From the NCBI GenBank assembly GCA_002633025.1, contig NMRB01000024.1, positions 413,006-477,005 of the forward strand: a stretch of DNA of 64,000 nt, given 5' to 3'. The notes beneath the pieces were generated by a model. The model was not told the origin of the DNA, did no database searches, and worked only from the letters and a program-made list of their open reading frames with translations. The position numbers and the translations under genes are program-made. The DNA is from Notospermus geniculatus. Lineage: Eukaryota > Nemertea > Pilidiophora > Heteronemertea > Lineidae. Position 1 is the stretch's first letter. Every line of letters begins with the position of its first letter. Positions 33,901 to 39,948 of the stretch are shown one piece after another.

Positions 33901-34817
33901 TGTATGCTACTGGCATTACCTTGTGGACGTGATCATACAGATGTGTTCCTGCAGACCAAGAACCTGACCTCAGGATTCATCCAGTACCTCCAACAAAAAG
34001 GGGCTGCGGGAATCGTGAATATGCCCTCCCCTGGCTCCACTCAGGTTAGTCACCCCATTAGCATGACGTCGTGTGTTGTCTAGCACACTAGACATTTTGA
34101 CTGTGATGCCTTTTCAGGTGCAGAGATGGGTCCAGAATTTCCGGAAAAAGGAGGAAACCCCCCCAGAAAATTTAAAAAATGGGATGGTAAACATGGCATT
34201 TTCCAGGCATCTGAGGCAAAAAACATCACTCTGCCGCCATAAGGCCAGGTTCACATAGAGCTACACCTACACGGACACGGCTTGCAAACAAAGGTTTCAT
34301 TGTCATGAACCCTTTGTGAAGCCATTGTTCGCCGGCATATCCATGTACCGTGTACCTCTATGAACCTGGCCTTAGGGGCCCCCTAAATCCACCACTGAGG
34401 CGTGACTGCTAGGTGCAATTCTCCCTTATGTTGATGTGGAAAAAAGATGTAGACCCCCNNNNNNNNNNNNNNNNNNNNNNNNNNNNNNNNNNAATGATAG
34501 TGCCAGTGTATAGAACCCAGAGTTTAGGGCTATAGTACCATGATTTAATTTCTAAAAAGACATTGCTGTGTATCTTCATTGCTGTGTATCCAACATTGCG
34601 GTGTATCCAACATTGCTGTGTATCCAACATTGCTGTGTATCTTCTTTCTATTGATACGCTGTCATCTTCCATATTTCAGACGGCGTATGTTGTTCACATC
34701 TTCCCGCCGTGCGACTTCTCCCAGACGAACCTTCACCGCCTGGCACCGGATCTCTTGCAAAGCCTCATGGGAGTGACGGAAATAGCTCACTTGTTGATCA
34801 TCATCGCCACAGTGTAG
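6831..34817 (+). CDS. SPEN: SPEN / Split ends transcriptional corepressor (17 exons, 5'-incomplete)
   Basis: Joined exons: 6831-6970, 7308-7420, 7632-7743, 9070-9307, 9436-9561, 9800-10024, 10283-10422, 14188-14358, 14610-15926, 16515-24691, 24907-25841, 26533-26638, 30762-30892, 31190-31867, 32497-32694, 33886-34044, 34680-34817. They total 13,104 bases, 4,367 codons plus TAG, in one unbroken frame; every boundary is AG/GT. Seen: RRM2-RRM4, an RGG stretch, a long charged disordered body and a C-terminal SPOC domain, the diagnostic SPEN order. Known of the family: RRMs bind structured RNA, and SPOC recruits SMRT/NCoR-type corepressors and phosphorylated partners, giving repression in Notch, nuclear-receptor and dosage-compensation contexts. 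The length lies between human (about 3,660) and fly (about 5,500). RRM1 and the start are absent. A second copy of exon 12 (28659-28764) is judged an assembly duplicate and is not included. Confidence 0.95.
7029..7217. mobile_element. Dispersed inverted-repeat family, AGCAGACA type (copy 1)
   Basis: CAGACAATATCTTCTGTTC on the left pairs imperfectly with AGAATGTGCTGTCTACAGGA on the right. It occupies much of the 337-bp intron between the RS exon and RRM2. Confidence 0.6.
7308..7420 (+). CDS. SPEN: SPEN exon: start of RRM2
   Basis: It lies between TATTTTCAG and GTAGGT. It reads ...EEGHLGILIRGLPARST, where ILIRGLP is the RNP2 strand of RRM2. It enters with one base completing Ser and leaves with one base that makes Asp with the next exon. 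Confidence 0.9.
7632..7743 (+). CDS. SPEN: SPEN exon: RRM2 core
   Basis: It encodes DTSLRDGLFHEYKKYGKVTA and then the RNP1-like strand RRAIVSFK. The acceptor is TGTTTTCAG and the donor GTAAGT. The phrase DGLFHE(Y/F)KK(Y/F)GKVT is characteristic of SPEN-type RRM2. Two bases carry over to complete Lys. Confidence 0.93.
7744..9069 (+). other. Intron in RRM2 with a dispersed repeat at its 3' end
   Basis: A 1.3-kb intron. From 7744 to 8810 I see no coding signal beyond short chance frames. An inverted-repeat family element fills 8811-9010, directly before the acceptor GTTTTTCAG. Confidence 0.75.
8811..9010. mobile_element. Dispersed inverted-repeat family, AGCAGACA type (copy 2)
   Basis: CCACCCCCAGAGTCCAGCAG at the left and CTGTCTGCTCAAACCTAGGG at the right form the arms, around a TTATTTGAAGAAAAGTTGTC interior. 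It ends about 60 bases before the acceptor of exon 9070-9307. Confidence 0.6.
9070..9307 (+). CDS. SPEN: SPEN exon: end of RRM2, start of RRM3
   Basis: It begins HDDASKALESSQGKRFFGAQ (last helix and strand of RRM2) and passes through the linker EFRPPEAELDEYHPKATR. It then enters RRM3 with RTLFVGNLEKDV, where LFVGNL is RNP2, and ends phase 0 at GEII/GTGAGT. An open frame extends upstream through the intron to 8759, but the first real codon follows the acceptor at 9069. Confidence 0.95.
9436..9561 (+). CDS. SPEN: SPEN exon: RRM3 core
   Basis: It encodes DIDIKKQGTVSAYAFVQYTD, with AYAFVQY as RNP1, then IASVVKALHKMDGENIGANKIK. It is 42 codons long, phase 0 at both ends, with acceptor CTCTTGCAG and donor GTAAAT. 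It is among the most conserved parts of SPEN. Confidence 0.96.
9800..10024 (+). CDS. SPEN: SPEN exon: RRM3 end and RRM4
   Basis: It opens LGFGKSMPTNCVWIDGV. LGFGKSMPTNCVW is a SPEN signature, and VWIDGV is RNP2 of RRM4. The RNP1-like strand is DRALIYYD, followed by SVEYAQYAVNEIRGR. It has 75 codons, phase 0, with acceptor TCCTTGCAG and donor GTATGT. Confidence 0.96.
10138..10215 (+). mobile_element. Fragment with a tRNA-like B box (SINE remnant)
   Basis: GGGTTCGAATCCCA matches the RNA polymerase III B box, but no acceptor-stem pairing or complete cloverleaf is visible. It is probably the 5' remnant of a tRNA-derived SINE inside the SPEN intron. Confidence 0.4.
10283..10422 (+). CDS. SPEN: SPEN exon: RRM4 end and basic linker
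   Basis: It starts VDFASRDCQTNFYEKMERTG, the conserved end of the SPEN RRM4 region, then becomes Arg/Gly/Glu-rich (PGERPDERRGSFRGQQ). It ends with two bases of a Lys codon at GAA AA/GTAAGT; the acceptor is TAATTTTCAG. Confidence 0.94.
12058..12195 (+). repeat. Tandem repeat, 31-37 bp units, four copies
   Basis: AACTTTGTCAAGATTTCTCA followed by TCAACTATAC occurs four times in succession with small length changes. Confidence 0.85.
13279..13624. mobile_element. MITE, CAGGGTTTCCGCCAG family (copy 1)
   Basis: The 346-bp element has terminal inverted repeats CAGGGTTTCCGCCAG and CTGGCGGAAACACTG and is flanked by a 5-bp target duplication GTGTA (13274-13278 and 13625-13629). The interior is dominated by A and T homopolymers. 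A second copy lies at 29046-29343. The 23-bp flank CAGTTTTTCAGACAAAGCTG... occurs on both sides (13251-13273, 13633-13655): removing the element and one GTGTA leaves a 31-bp tandem duplication as the original target. Confidence 0.85.
14188..14358 (+). CDS. SPEN: SPEN exon: RGG-rich segment
   Basis: It encodes ARGGFERGFQQGHFERGRGG, then NFRGGTGRNFRGWGRGS and ends EEVTSERRRR. The acceptor is TTTTCTAG; the donor is AG/GTAAAA. Several RGG/FRG motifs suggest an RNA-binding or arginine-methylated low-complexity segment next to the RRMs; that role is inference. Confidence 0.92.
14515..14600 (+). mobile_element. tRNA-derived SINE head, truncated
   Basis: TGGCGCAGTGGC fits the pol III A box, and GGGTTTGACACC about 45 bases later resembles a B box. 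No 3' SINE tail is clear. It ends just upstream of the acceptor of the next SPEN exon (14609). Confidence 0.45.
14610..15926 (+). CDS. SPEN: SPEN exon: Ser/Arg/Asp-rich disordered region
   Basis: It opens AFDEYSQASGTSYMNDDSYE and includes YGYSQRERREFDSPS, resembling the vertebrate YSYRQRERE region after RRM4. It is rich in SP and RS motifs and ends DLDRDPRLQ plus two bases. The donor is at 15926 (CG/GTAGGT): this completes CGG with the first base of the next exon, whereas continuing 4 bases would hit TAG. Confidence 0.95.
15968..16090 (+). mobile_element. tRNA-derived SINE fragment
   Basis: TGGTGCAGTAGAATC (A-box-like) is followed 45 bases later by GGGTTCGATTCCCA (perfect B box). No paired acceptor stem of a functional tRNA is seen. 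It lies in the 588-bp SPEN intron next to another SINE. Confidence 0.5.
16217..16428 (+). mobile_element. SINE with tRNA-like head and GTAAATGGGTACC body
   Basis: GCCACGGTGGTCTAGTGGCT carries an A-box-like start, and CATGTTCAACCCACTG is a decayed B-box region. The body CTTTGCCAACCTTCCCTCAG and GTGTAAATGGGTACCGG follows. A related copy lies at 55231-55437. Confidence 0.65.
16515..24691 (+). CDS. SPEN: SPEN giant exon: disordered, charged central body
   Basis: An 8,177-base exon (phase 1 end) between CACTTCAG and GTAAGT. It begins YDSNQSYRKQLETRRQMEAE, matching the SPEN QSYRKQ motif. In order: Ser/Pro region; six tandem (N/S)xDPR(L/I) units at 18091-18198; TSP repeats at 18290-18475; Lys/Glu/Asp repeats at 18700-20130 (KVKEE, KDKDK); five Ser-Asp/Glu clusters at 20484-21003 (SSSDDDD, SSSESESE, STSESE, SSDSEDE, SSSDSD); an acidic part; ELQAAIASLDQEYIGEP near 22750, similar to human SPEN ELAAAIGSIINDISGEP; and basic AT-hook-like KRGRKKAKGGKRGRRD near 23185. 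SPEN in other animals also carries most of its body on one huge exon. A single N at 23595 (AGN codon) does not break the frame. Confidence 0.96.
18091..18198 (+). repeat. Six in-frame 18-bp repeats encoding (N/S)xDPR(L/I)
   Basis: Units read NTDPRL, NADPRL, SVDPRI, NADPRL, NADPRL, NTDPRL. Codon choice differs between units (CCG AGG TTG, CCG AGA CTC, CCT CGG TTG), so the array is old and under protein-level constraint. A related DPRLQ ends the preceding exon. Confidence 0.9.
24907..25841 (+). CDS. SPEN: SPEN exon: Pro/His/Met-rich segment
   Basis: It joins as G-GIPPQNPLMAMQQQVNYPGM and runs for 311 codons, rich in Pro, His, Met and Gln, ending QREALQAGQ. The donor chosen is CAG/GTGAGA at 25841. 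A second donor, AAG/GTAATA at 25865, would add the in-frame octapeptide VRSPIPTK. Both keep phase 0. Confidence 0.93.
25938..26045 (+). mobile_element. Truncated MITE, TAAAGTATGATTCACC family
   Basis: AATATGATTCACCCCGACTT, then CAACATGGGCAAAGTGCC and the usual interior follow, without the right terminal repeat. The duplicate is at 28064-28171. Complete copies lie at 35875, 39949, 50677 and 57291. Confidence 0.7.
26205..26323. mobile_element. Palindromic MITE, GGGCCCGTATTCATAAAACC
   Basis: The left end GGGCCCGTATTCATAAAACC pairs with GGTTTTATGAATATGAGCCC at the right end, and internal CTTAGTTGG pairs with CCAACTAAG-like sequence. The second allele copy is at 28331-28449. Confidence 0.75.
26533..26638 (+). 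CDS. SPEN: SPEN exon 12 (copy 1)
   Basis: It encodes VIERVPNPNMAGEMDRDPSK then MQSPKGHLQVITNDP plus one base that makes Gly with exon 30762. The acceptor is TGTTTTGCAG; the donor GTAAGT. It is 106 bases long, so it can be used only once without changing frame. The near-identical copy is at 28659-28764. Confidence 0.88.
27910..27910. other. Single N at the boundary of two duplicate copies
   Basis: The left side ends CAGTGTCATTTC, which continues uninterrupted in the second copy at 30630. The right side starts in the middle of a SPEN exon with no splice acceptor. It is a contig or scaffold join rather than a biological junction. Confidence 0.85.
27911..27967 (+). pseudogene. SPEN: Partial duplicate of the SPEN exon ending at 25841
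   Basis: It is identical in frame to the last 57 bases of exon 24907-25841 (VVSGQPYTIAQREALQAGQ) with the same GTGAGA donor. There is no acceptor, because an N precedes it directly. It is judged an assembly duplicate rather than a biological pseudogene. Confidence 0.85.
28659..28764 (+). pseudogene. SPEN: Duplicate of SPEN exon 12 (alternative allele)
   Basis: It has the same 106 bases and splice sites as 26533-26638. Changes are CGC to CGT (silent), CCG to CTG (Pro to Leu, RDPSK to RDLSK) and CAA to CAG (silent). Using both copies would shift the frame. It is best read as the other haplotype. True mutually exclusive exons would be the alternative. Confidence 0.8.
29046..29343. mobile_element. 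MITE, CAGGGTTTCCGCCAG family (copy 2)
   Basis: The 298-bp element runs from CGGGGTTTCCGCCAG to CTGGTGGAAACCCTG, with 5-bp duplication ACTAT at 29041-29045 and 29344-29348. The empty site, with one ACTAT, is visible in copy 1 of the duplication (GAGCTACTATTATGC). The interior has the same homopolymer-rich character as 13279-13624. Confidence 0.9.
30645..30709. mobile_element. Short hairpin of the TGTGACCCTCCACAG family
   Basis: TGTGACCCTCCACAGCAAAA pairs with TTTTGCTGTGGAGGGTCGCA across a short spacer, giving a 65-bp near-perfect hairpin. It is an internally deleted relative of the 189-bp element at 33026-33214. Confidence 0.8.
30762..30892 (+). CDS. SPEN: SPEN exon 13
   Basis: With the base carried over it encodes GMKSSPLPSPNHPQMAASGG, then MPSKPGPSELRAMLNQPSRIGPQQ. 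The acceptor is TCATTTCACAG; the donor CAG/GTAAAT, phase 0. It is a Pro/Ser-rich linker without a recognised domain. Confidence 0.9.
31190..31867 (+). CDS. SPEN: SPEN exon 14: His/Pro-rich linker before SPOC
   Basis: It has 226 codons, phase 0, starting MAMPGMPGQLRPPSNSSG and ending LRPEDMPPGENLMVLMS. It contains a run of Arg-Met-Ala-His-Gln/Pro repeats near 31450. The acceptor is ATTTTTTTCAG; the donor TCG/GTAAGT. The C-terminal LMVLMS joins to KYPVMWQG, parallel to MVQLLKKYPIVWQG in vertebrate SPEN. Confidence 0.95.
31985..32185. mobile_element. Dispersed inverted-repeat family, AGCAGACA type (copy 3)
   Basis: The segment from TCTGCCCCCAGAGCCCGGCA through TTTGAAGAAATGTTGTTCCT matches 8811-9010 and, in inverted form, 7029-7217. 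All three copies lie in SPEN introns. Confidence 0.65.
32213..32412. mobile_element. Inverted-repeat element with direct-repeat ends
   Basis: CAGAATGACGCACAAGATAC at the left and CAGAATGACACACAAGATTC at the right are direct repeats. Inside, TAAAGTCGTCTCCGAATTTC pairs with GAAATT-like AAATTCGGCGACAACTTTA. It contains CCTGAGGAAGACCCCGGTTG, a phrase of retroposon-tail type. Confidence 0.45.
32497..32694 (+). CDS. SPEN: SPEN exon 15: SPOC domain, first part
   Basis: It encodes KYPVMWQGNLGLKNDSANVQ, then MHFVSGNSSLVKQSMPRPSH and LRIAQRMRLEPTQLDGVARR. By alignment with human SPEN SPOC, the Lys of LKND (K3516) and the Arg residues of RIAQRMR (R3548, R3552, R3554), which form the basic phosphoserine-binding patch, are all present. 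It is 66 codons, phase 0, with acceptor CCGTTTCAG and donor GTTAGT. Confidence 0.97.
32852..33348. mobile_element. Outer MITE carrying a nested MITE
   Basis: The left end TACACTGGTGAACAAAAATA pairs with TATTTTGTTTGCCAGTGTA at the right. A second level, GATTTTAGCTTTGACC, pairs with GGTCAAAGCTAAAATC. Inside lies a second complete element (33026-33214), flanked on both sides by versions of TGGTGATTATGTAATGGCTT. Confidence 0.75.
33026..33214. mobile_element. Nested MITE, TGTGACCCTCCACAG family
   Basis: The 189-bp element has TIRs TGTGACCCTCCACAGCAAAA and TTTTGCTGTGGAGGGTCACA and a unique interior with GATGACACAAGGAGAGAATG. A related element with a similar interior is at 43155-43354. The hairpin at 30645-30709 is a deletion derivative. 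Confidence 0.85.
33349..33885 (+). other. Remainder of the intron inside SPOC
   Basis: No element was recognised apart from a poly-G run at about 33773-33782. It ends at the acceptor GTTTTTCAG of exon 33886. No coding sequence seen. Confidence 0.6.
33886..34044 (+). CDS. SPEN: SPEN exon 16: SPOC domain, middle
   Basis: It encodes NDEDYCMLLALPCGRDHTDV, then FLQTKNLTSGFIQYLQQKGA and AGIVNMPSPGSTQ. The Tyr and Lys of YLQQK align with human Y3602 and K3606 of the SPOC ligand pocket. It is 53 codons, phase 0, with donor CAG/GTTAGT. Confidence 0.97.
34240..34375. mobile_element. MITE with AAGGCCAGGTTCACATAGAG ends
   Basis: The left arm AAGGCCAGGTTCACATAGAG matches the right arm CTCTATGAACCTGGCCTTA in reverse complement. 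Internally ACACGGACACGG pairs imperfectly with CCATGTACCGTGT. It lies in the last SPEN intron. Confidence 0.8.
34460..34492. other. 33-base assembly gap
   Basis: A run of N inside the last intron of SPEN. It does not interrupt coding sequence. Confidence 0.95.
34559..34645 (+). repeat. 18-bp tandem repeat just before the last SPEN acceptor
   Basis: CATTGCTGTGTATCCAAC repeats about five times and ends some 35 bases upstream of the acceptor at 34679. Confidence 0.85.
34680..34817 (+). CDS. SPEN: SPEN last exon: SPOC C-terminus and stop
   Basis: It encodes TAYVVHIFPPCDFSQTNLHR, then LAPDLLQSLMGVTEIAHLLI, and ends IIATV-TAG. SPEN proteins end directly with this SPOC strand, IFPPC.FS...LSRLAPDLL...VIA(S/T)V. 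The acceptor is ATATTTCAG. The protein therefore has a complete, native C-terminus. Confidence 0.98.
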   Translation, partial: TAYVVHIFPPCDFSQTNLHRLAPDLLQSLMGVTEIAHLLIIIATV

Positions 34818-35874
34818 ACCTTAGGGGTCGACACCTCTTGGTCCATTGGCAGGAACACATGTTCATATGACACGTTCTGAGGTTGACCCCCCGGTTTCGT
34901 AGTGTGGGTCCAATTAAGGATACAGCGCCACCTATACGTAGGATTGGATGACTGCTCACTCAACTGATTATGACATTTATCGCCGCAGAAAGAGACAATT
35001 ACTAAATTTAAACAACGATTACATCATACTGTAAACTCAAAAACGATGTCACAGCCTCGCGATTTGGCAATTTATAATACTTACGTTTTTTTTGTCTGTT
35101 TAATTCATTAAAAACACCTGATTTCAAATTCAGGTTCTAAAATTGGTTTTCAATGTTATATAAATGTTTGCAATTTTGCTGGGAGAAAATATGAGGCAGT
35201 GCAGAAACTTTGATTTACAGTATTGTGTCCTGACCCGATTTGAAACCAAGTCTTAAGATTCATCAATATTGAAATTGACAGGTTCAGACAGGATGGTTTC
35301 AAATTTCTGAGAAGTTATTCAAAAGAGTAAAGGCCTCTGGAATAAGCGATTGTGAGGGGCAGGTTTGCATATGTTGGGTGGGAGGGTGGATGTGTAGACC
35401 TGCCGCTGGCTGTACGTTTATTCAGCTGGTTAAAAAATCAGAGATAAATAAACAAACTCCAAGTTCGCATTTCTGTGCACATCAGGTTTTCTAGCACATT
35501 CAGCACTGATTGAATCCCGATTTTGTCTGTAATTGTACTGAAGTAATCCCCAAAATGTTCATGTTCAACATCACAAGCTACTTATGTAGTTGCTGAAAAA
35601 ATCTGAAATTTTGTTGGGAGAACCCTGAAAAAAAATGCAAAACTCGCTGCTCTGTTTCTGAAAATTTGAACTCTGAAAAGCCAGGAGCTTGTGATTTTGG
35701 CATTGTTTGAAGTAATACTGTGGAGTTGATGAGAGTGGTGTCTTAACGAACAACGATACAGAATGAAAACAAGATTTATATATTGAAAAGTGTTTTTTTA
35801 GAATATTGTTCAGAAAATCAAGTTACAACTTCGTAAACTTTTTTGGCCGAGATGTGCACAAGATGATTGATGTA

Positions 35875-36123
35875 TAAAGTATGATTCACCCTAACTTCAA
35901 CATGGGCAAAGTGCCAAGCTTGGAAATGTGCACAGGTCAGTGGTAAAGAATCCATGTCAGTTACATAATGATGTTAGGGTAATGTGGTTTACTTTCCATG
36001 AGCCTACAGCAAATCCAAGGTTGTGCTTTGTGGTTTAATACACCGTAATTGTGTTCACATGTGGTGTCTGTTGGACAGGCCTGGCACTTTGCCCATGTTG
36101 AAGTTAGGGTTAATCATACTTTA
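35875..36123. mobile_element. MITE, TAAAGTATGATTCACC family
   Basis: The left end TAAAGTATGATTCACCCTAA and right end TTAGGGTTAATCATACTTTA are inverted repeats extended by CTTCAACATGGGCAAAGTGCC and its complement. It is about 249 bp with no ORF. Confidence 0.85.
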
Positions 36124-36487
36124 CTTATCATGTTTGGAGAGGTAAGTTGATTGAAACTGACAGTAGATGCATGCTGTCCTTAACATGATTTCAATTATAC
36201 AAAAATTACAATATGGTGTGAATAGGACCAAATTTGCCATTGATTATAATGTGCGTGCTTGAATGAATGTGCTGACTTCCCTTGAGAGTTTGATAATTCA
36301 GACTCCCCTCTACCAAGGTGAAGGTTTTGTAGCAGTTTTACTTAAAAAATCAAGCTTTTCATAGTGTGGAGTTGTGCAGAGTACATGTCATTAATATTCA
36401 TGAGCTACTCTTCATTGATATTCATGAGGCATCAACATAATTAGCATATTCATGTGGTCTGAATGTTGCAGGCCAGTCGGCATCATT

Positions 36488-37715
36488 TGTATATAATCCC
36501 ATGGGTAGCTTCGTGGTTTATCTGGTTTGGCCTAGTCTGAACCAGGCACAGGGTAATTATTTCATAGGAGCCCTTCAAAGTGCGTTTGTCAGATAGTCTC
36601 ATCTTAGTGTCCAAATCTGACATTTTCAAGTCCCATTCATCACTTCAAGATCTTATTTTGATTTCTTGTTTACGTAAAAATTTGAATAAATGCAGTTGCA
36701 AAATATGCTGCCGCATTATTCCGATTCCCAAACCAACGCTGGACACGGTTCATGTGCTTCAAAATCAAGGGCTCAAATTATTTTTGCAACGTATAAATCA
36801 TTGGAAATTTTTTTAATGCAGAGTTAGATTCACTCTGGTGTTTTTTCGATCGCCCCGATTTTTCTCCTCACGTCACCACAACGTCAATCTTCAAAGGCAG
36901 CAGGTGTCCTGGTGTGTATATAGAAACAGTTTTCTATTATGTATCATAGTAATTTATTGTTTGCGTGACTTACGCCGGCACTATACCTATATATGGTGTG
37001 CAGTTGAGAAAACACTGTTTTAAAATGTCAACTTGTATAAAGTAAAAATAAAATTGATAGTATAGATTAGGAGCCGACACTAGGCACACATTCAAATCAT
37101 TCAGTTAAATTCGTAAGGGTTTCTCAGGGGGTGTCTAGTTCTGCATTGGAAAATGCATTTTGATTTCTCCTTCGTGAGATTGTGGACATTCCCTGAGAAA
37201 ATCTGGTGATGACTTTGTTTCTGTGTCTCCTGTTCGCTGTCATTGTGACATTGGCATGTTTTCTAGTGAGTAGAAAACTCTGCAATTTTTGTAAGATTTG
37301 TTTTTCGAACCGCTGCCATTTTATTTTCTTAAGGCCGTACGCTATTGAGGCATTTTTGTACAAAGCAGATTGTGTAAAGATTGTGTAAATATCCGTGTAA
37401 ATAGTAGAGAAATGTGGCCCGTGGTCGTTTCTGTCTAAATGGTAAATTATGGCGGTCGTGTCTCGCCAGTTGATGTGTGACCCATGCACCAAACACATAA
37501 TGTCGTAGACTTAAGATCGGGCAGTGCTAGCTTGGGGCCGATTCTCACATCAAGAGGAATCATAGCTTTTGTGAAAATACTTTTAAAATCTTCATTTTCC
37601 ACCCATGTTTCATTCCGTTACGGGAGAAAACTCATCTGACATCCTGGTTATCATCCATTCATTTTGCGTCTGCTCCCAGCTAGTTCTGCCTGATCCGATC
37701 CTAAGTGTGTAAATA
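36488..37715 (+). promoter_or_regulatory. Five Pumilio-type UGUANAUA sites in the SPEN 3'UTR
   Basis: TGTATATA occurs at 36488-36495 and 36915-36922. TGTAAATA occurs at 37384-37391, 37396-37403 and 37708-37715. The 37384 and 37396 pair are 12 bases apart. PUF proteins bind UGUANAUA in 3'UTRs. Function here is inference from the motif and the position. Confidence 0.4.
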
Positions 37716-38751
37716 ATAATAAGTACGTACTGTGACTTGTGCATCTTAGTGCGTCAAACCTTCCCGCTTTGTTCGCGAGCAATCTCAGGCGACGACATGG
37801 TCTGAGTTCTATGTTATGTTTGTCTTGCGTGATAATTTGTTTTGTTAGAAAACTGAAGCACGGGACGTCTGGTGTTGGCCGCAAAATCTGTGACACATGG
37901 TAAATTTATTGTTGTAGAACACATCCTTTTTCGTTTTTTCAAGTTTGGTTAGTTGTGTTAATGGTCGTCTTGGTAATTTCGGAGGTTTTTTGGTTGCAGA
38001 TTTGGTCGACACATTTGTTCTGTCTTCCTGTTGTGTTGGGCCATCACCTTACATCCTAAATTCTTAATTATGACAAATCTGCTTTAACTATTGGGATTCC
38101 ACTACCACATCTGCACAAGAAAAGGCTTTGGGTGGGTGGGGAATGGGGCTCATCCTAAGCTGGGCAGTTTCTTCCGTTTTAGCAGTTTCATCCTCTGATA
38201 AAGGAAAAATTGCAAATTTCTTTCCTTGGAAAAATACGCACAAATTATTTTCTGGATGGTACTGAGGAAAAGTTTTCACCTAGAAATCTTTATAAATATT
38301 GAAATATTTATAAACTGAAATTGAAAGATTTTCAGAGGTGTTCAGTCAATCCCCGGGGCACATTTTGTTTGGTGAATATTCCTCTGTTTGGTTTGTTTAA
38401 CTTTGGATTATAGCCAAGTGTTGGTGTTCTTCGTCATTCTCTGTTGAGTTTAGTTTTAGGTTTCTGTGATGTCATGCCCACAGCACACAACACGAGACGT
38501 CTCGCGCTCCAGATGTGTAAAAACTGACCATGGTTAAATCGCGTTGACTTGTTATAACGGCAGTGTGCCAAGTTAATAGTTGGCTTCTTACAAGTGGCGT
38601 ATTTTTTTCATGTATCAAACGATGCGCTGCCATGTGTTAACTAGAAAGAAATCTATTTTGAATTATCGAATCCAAGATGTACATGTTTTGGTGGATTTTG
38701 TAGGAATAAATATTGTGTATAAATGGAGTCAGAACATCATTTTAAATAGAA

Positions 38752-38757
38752 AATAAA
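38752..38757 (+). terminator. Candidate distal polyadenylation signal of SPEN
   Basis: AATAAA, with another at 38705. The following bases AAGACTTTCAATTAGATTGG and a T-rich run at about 38791 fit a cleavage region. Downstream the sequence changes to a minisatellite. Confidence 0.4.
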
Positions 38758-38954
38758 AGGGGAAAAGACTTTCAATTAGATTGGCTCGTTGGAATTTTTT
38801 CATATCTTCAGGATCTGATGACCCCAAGTGAGGAGTTAAATGCTCATGGTCATGATAATATGACATGGCATATTCTGATGGGGTCAATCTCCTGATGACG
38901 CCACCATGTGGTATTCATAGCACGTATTACTTGCTTACTCCTCCATGACCACAA

Positions 38955-39600
38955 CAGTGAGCTGTCAACTGAATGGGCTCCTCCATGACGACAGCAGAGA
39001 GGTGTCAAGCCAATGGGCTCCTCCACAAAGACTACAGTGAGGTGTCAAGTCAATGGGCTCCTCCACAACAACAACAGCGAGGGGTCAAGCCAATGGGCTC
39101 CTCCACGAAGACTACAGGAGATGTCAAGTCAATGGGCACCTCCACAACAACAGCGAGGTGTCAAGCCAATGGGCACCTCCACAACAACAACAACGGAGGT
39201 GTCAAGCCAATGGGCTCCTCCACGAAGACTACAGCAAGGTGTCAAGCCAATGGGCACCTCCATGATGGCAGCAGCGAGGTGTCAAGCCAATGGGCACCTC
39301 CACGAAGACAGTAGCAAGGTGTCAAGCTAGTGGGCACCTCCACGTTCGCAGCAGCAAGGGTGTCAAGCCAATGGGCACCTCCACGAAAACAACAGCAAAG
39401 TGTCGCGCCAATGGGCTCCTCCATGAAGACAACAGCTAGGTGTCAAGCCAATGGGCACCACCATAACAACAACAGCCACGTGTCAAGTCAGTGGACTCCT
39501 CCACGACAACAACAACAGTGAGGAGTCAACTCTCCACAACAACAGTGAGGTGTCAGGTGAATGGGCTCCTCCACGAAACAGCAAAGTGTCAAGTAAAGAT
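38955..39600 (+). repeat. 40-bp minisatellite, about 15 units
   Basis: The unit is GTGTCAAGCCAATGGGCTCC + TCCACGAAGACTACAGCGAG, with CAACAACAACA variants that add 3 or so bases. It is open in all three forward frames, so each frame encodes a variant QWAPP / MGSST / MGTST repeat. There is no start or splice context and it is not considered coding. Confidence 0.9.
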
Positions 39601-39948
39601 GAAAAGAGACACTTGAAGAATATCTTGCTTCGGTTGTGAGTCATCTGATCAGAAAAGGACAGGATGGCAAAATATTATTTGTTTCAACTTTTTATTCAAT
39701 AATTATTTTTATATCCAAGGCACAAAATCTTGTCCCTATTAGCAGCACCAAGATTTTGGGAGAAGCAAAAAATATGTTCATCAAGAACAAAACATGAAAA
39801 CACACAGAAACTAACAAAAGATGGCGCTGTACATCATCAGTAAACATGTAGATGTGGAAATCATAGCTTATACCTGGTAACACCCCCTCTAAGTTTGAAT
39901 GAAATGTACATGTAGGCCTATTATGTACATGTAGTTGCTGTAGGCCAA
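39601..39948. other. Short unique stretch between minisatellite and MITE cluster
   Basis: No coding sequence recognised. TTTATT at 39691-39696 (AATAAA on the minus strand) could be a distal polyadenylation signal for the minus-strand SH2 gene, but it is 10 kb from the stop codon. Confidence 0.35.

Larger units (their letters stand above)
34818..38775 (+). other. Probable long 3'UTR of SPEN
   Basis: AT-rich sequence without coding exons follows the stop. AATAAA occurs at 35447, 36685, 37047, 38705 and 38752. The last pair, followed by a T-rich stretch near 38790, is the most distal candidate end. One MITE (35875-36123) is embedded. Five UGUANAUA motifs lie between 36488 and 37715. The extent is inferred; no transcript is available. 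Confidence 0.5.
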
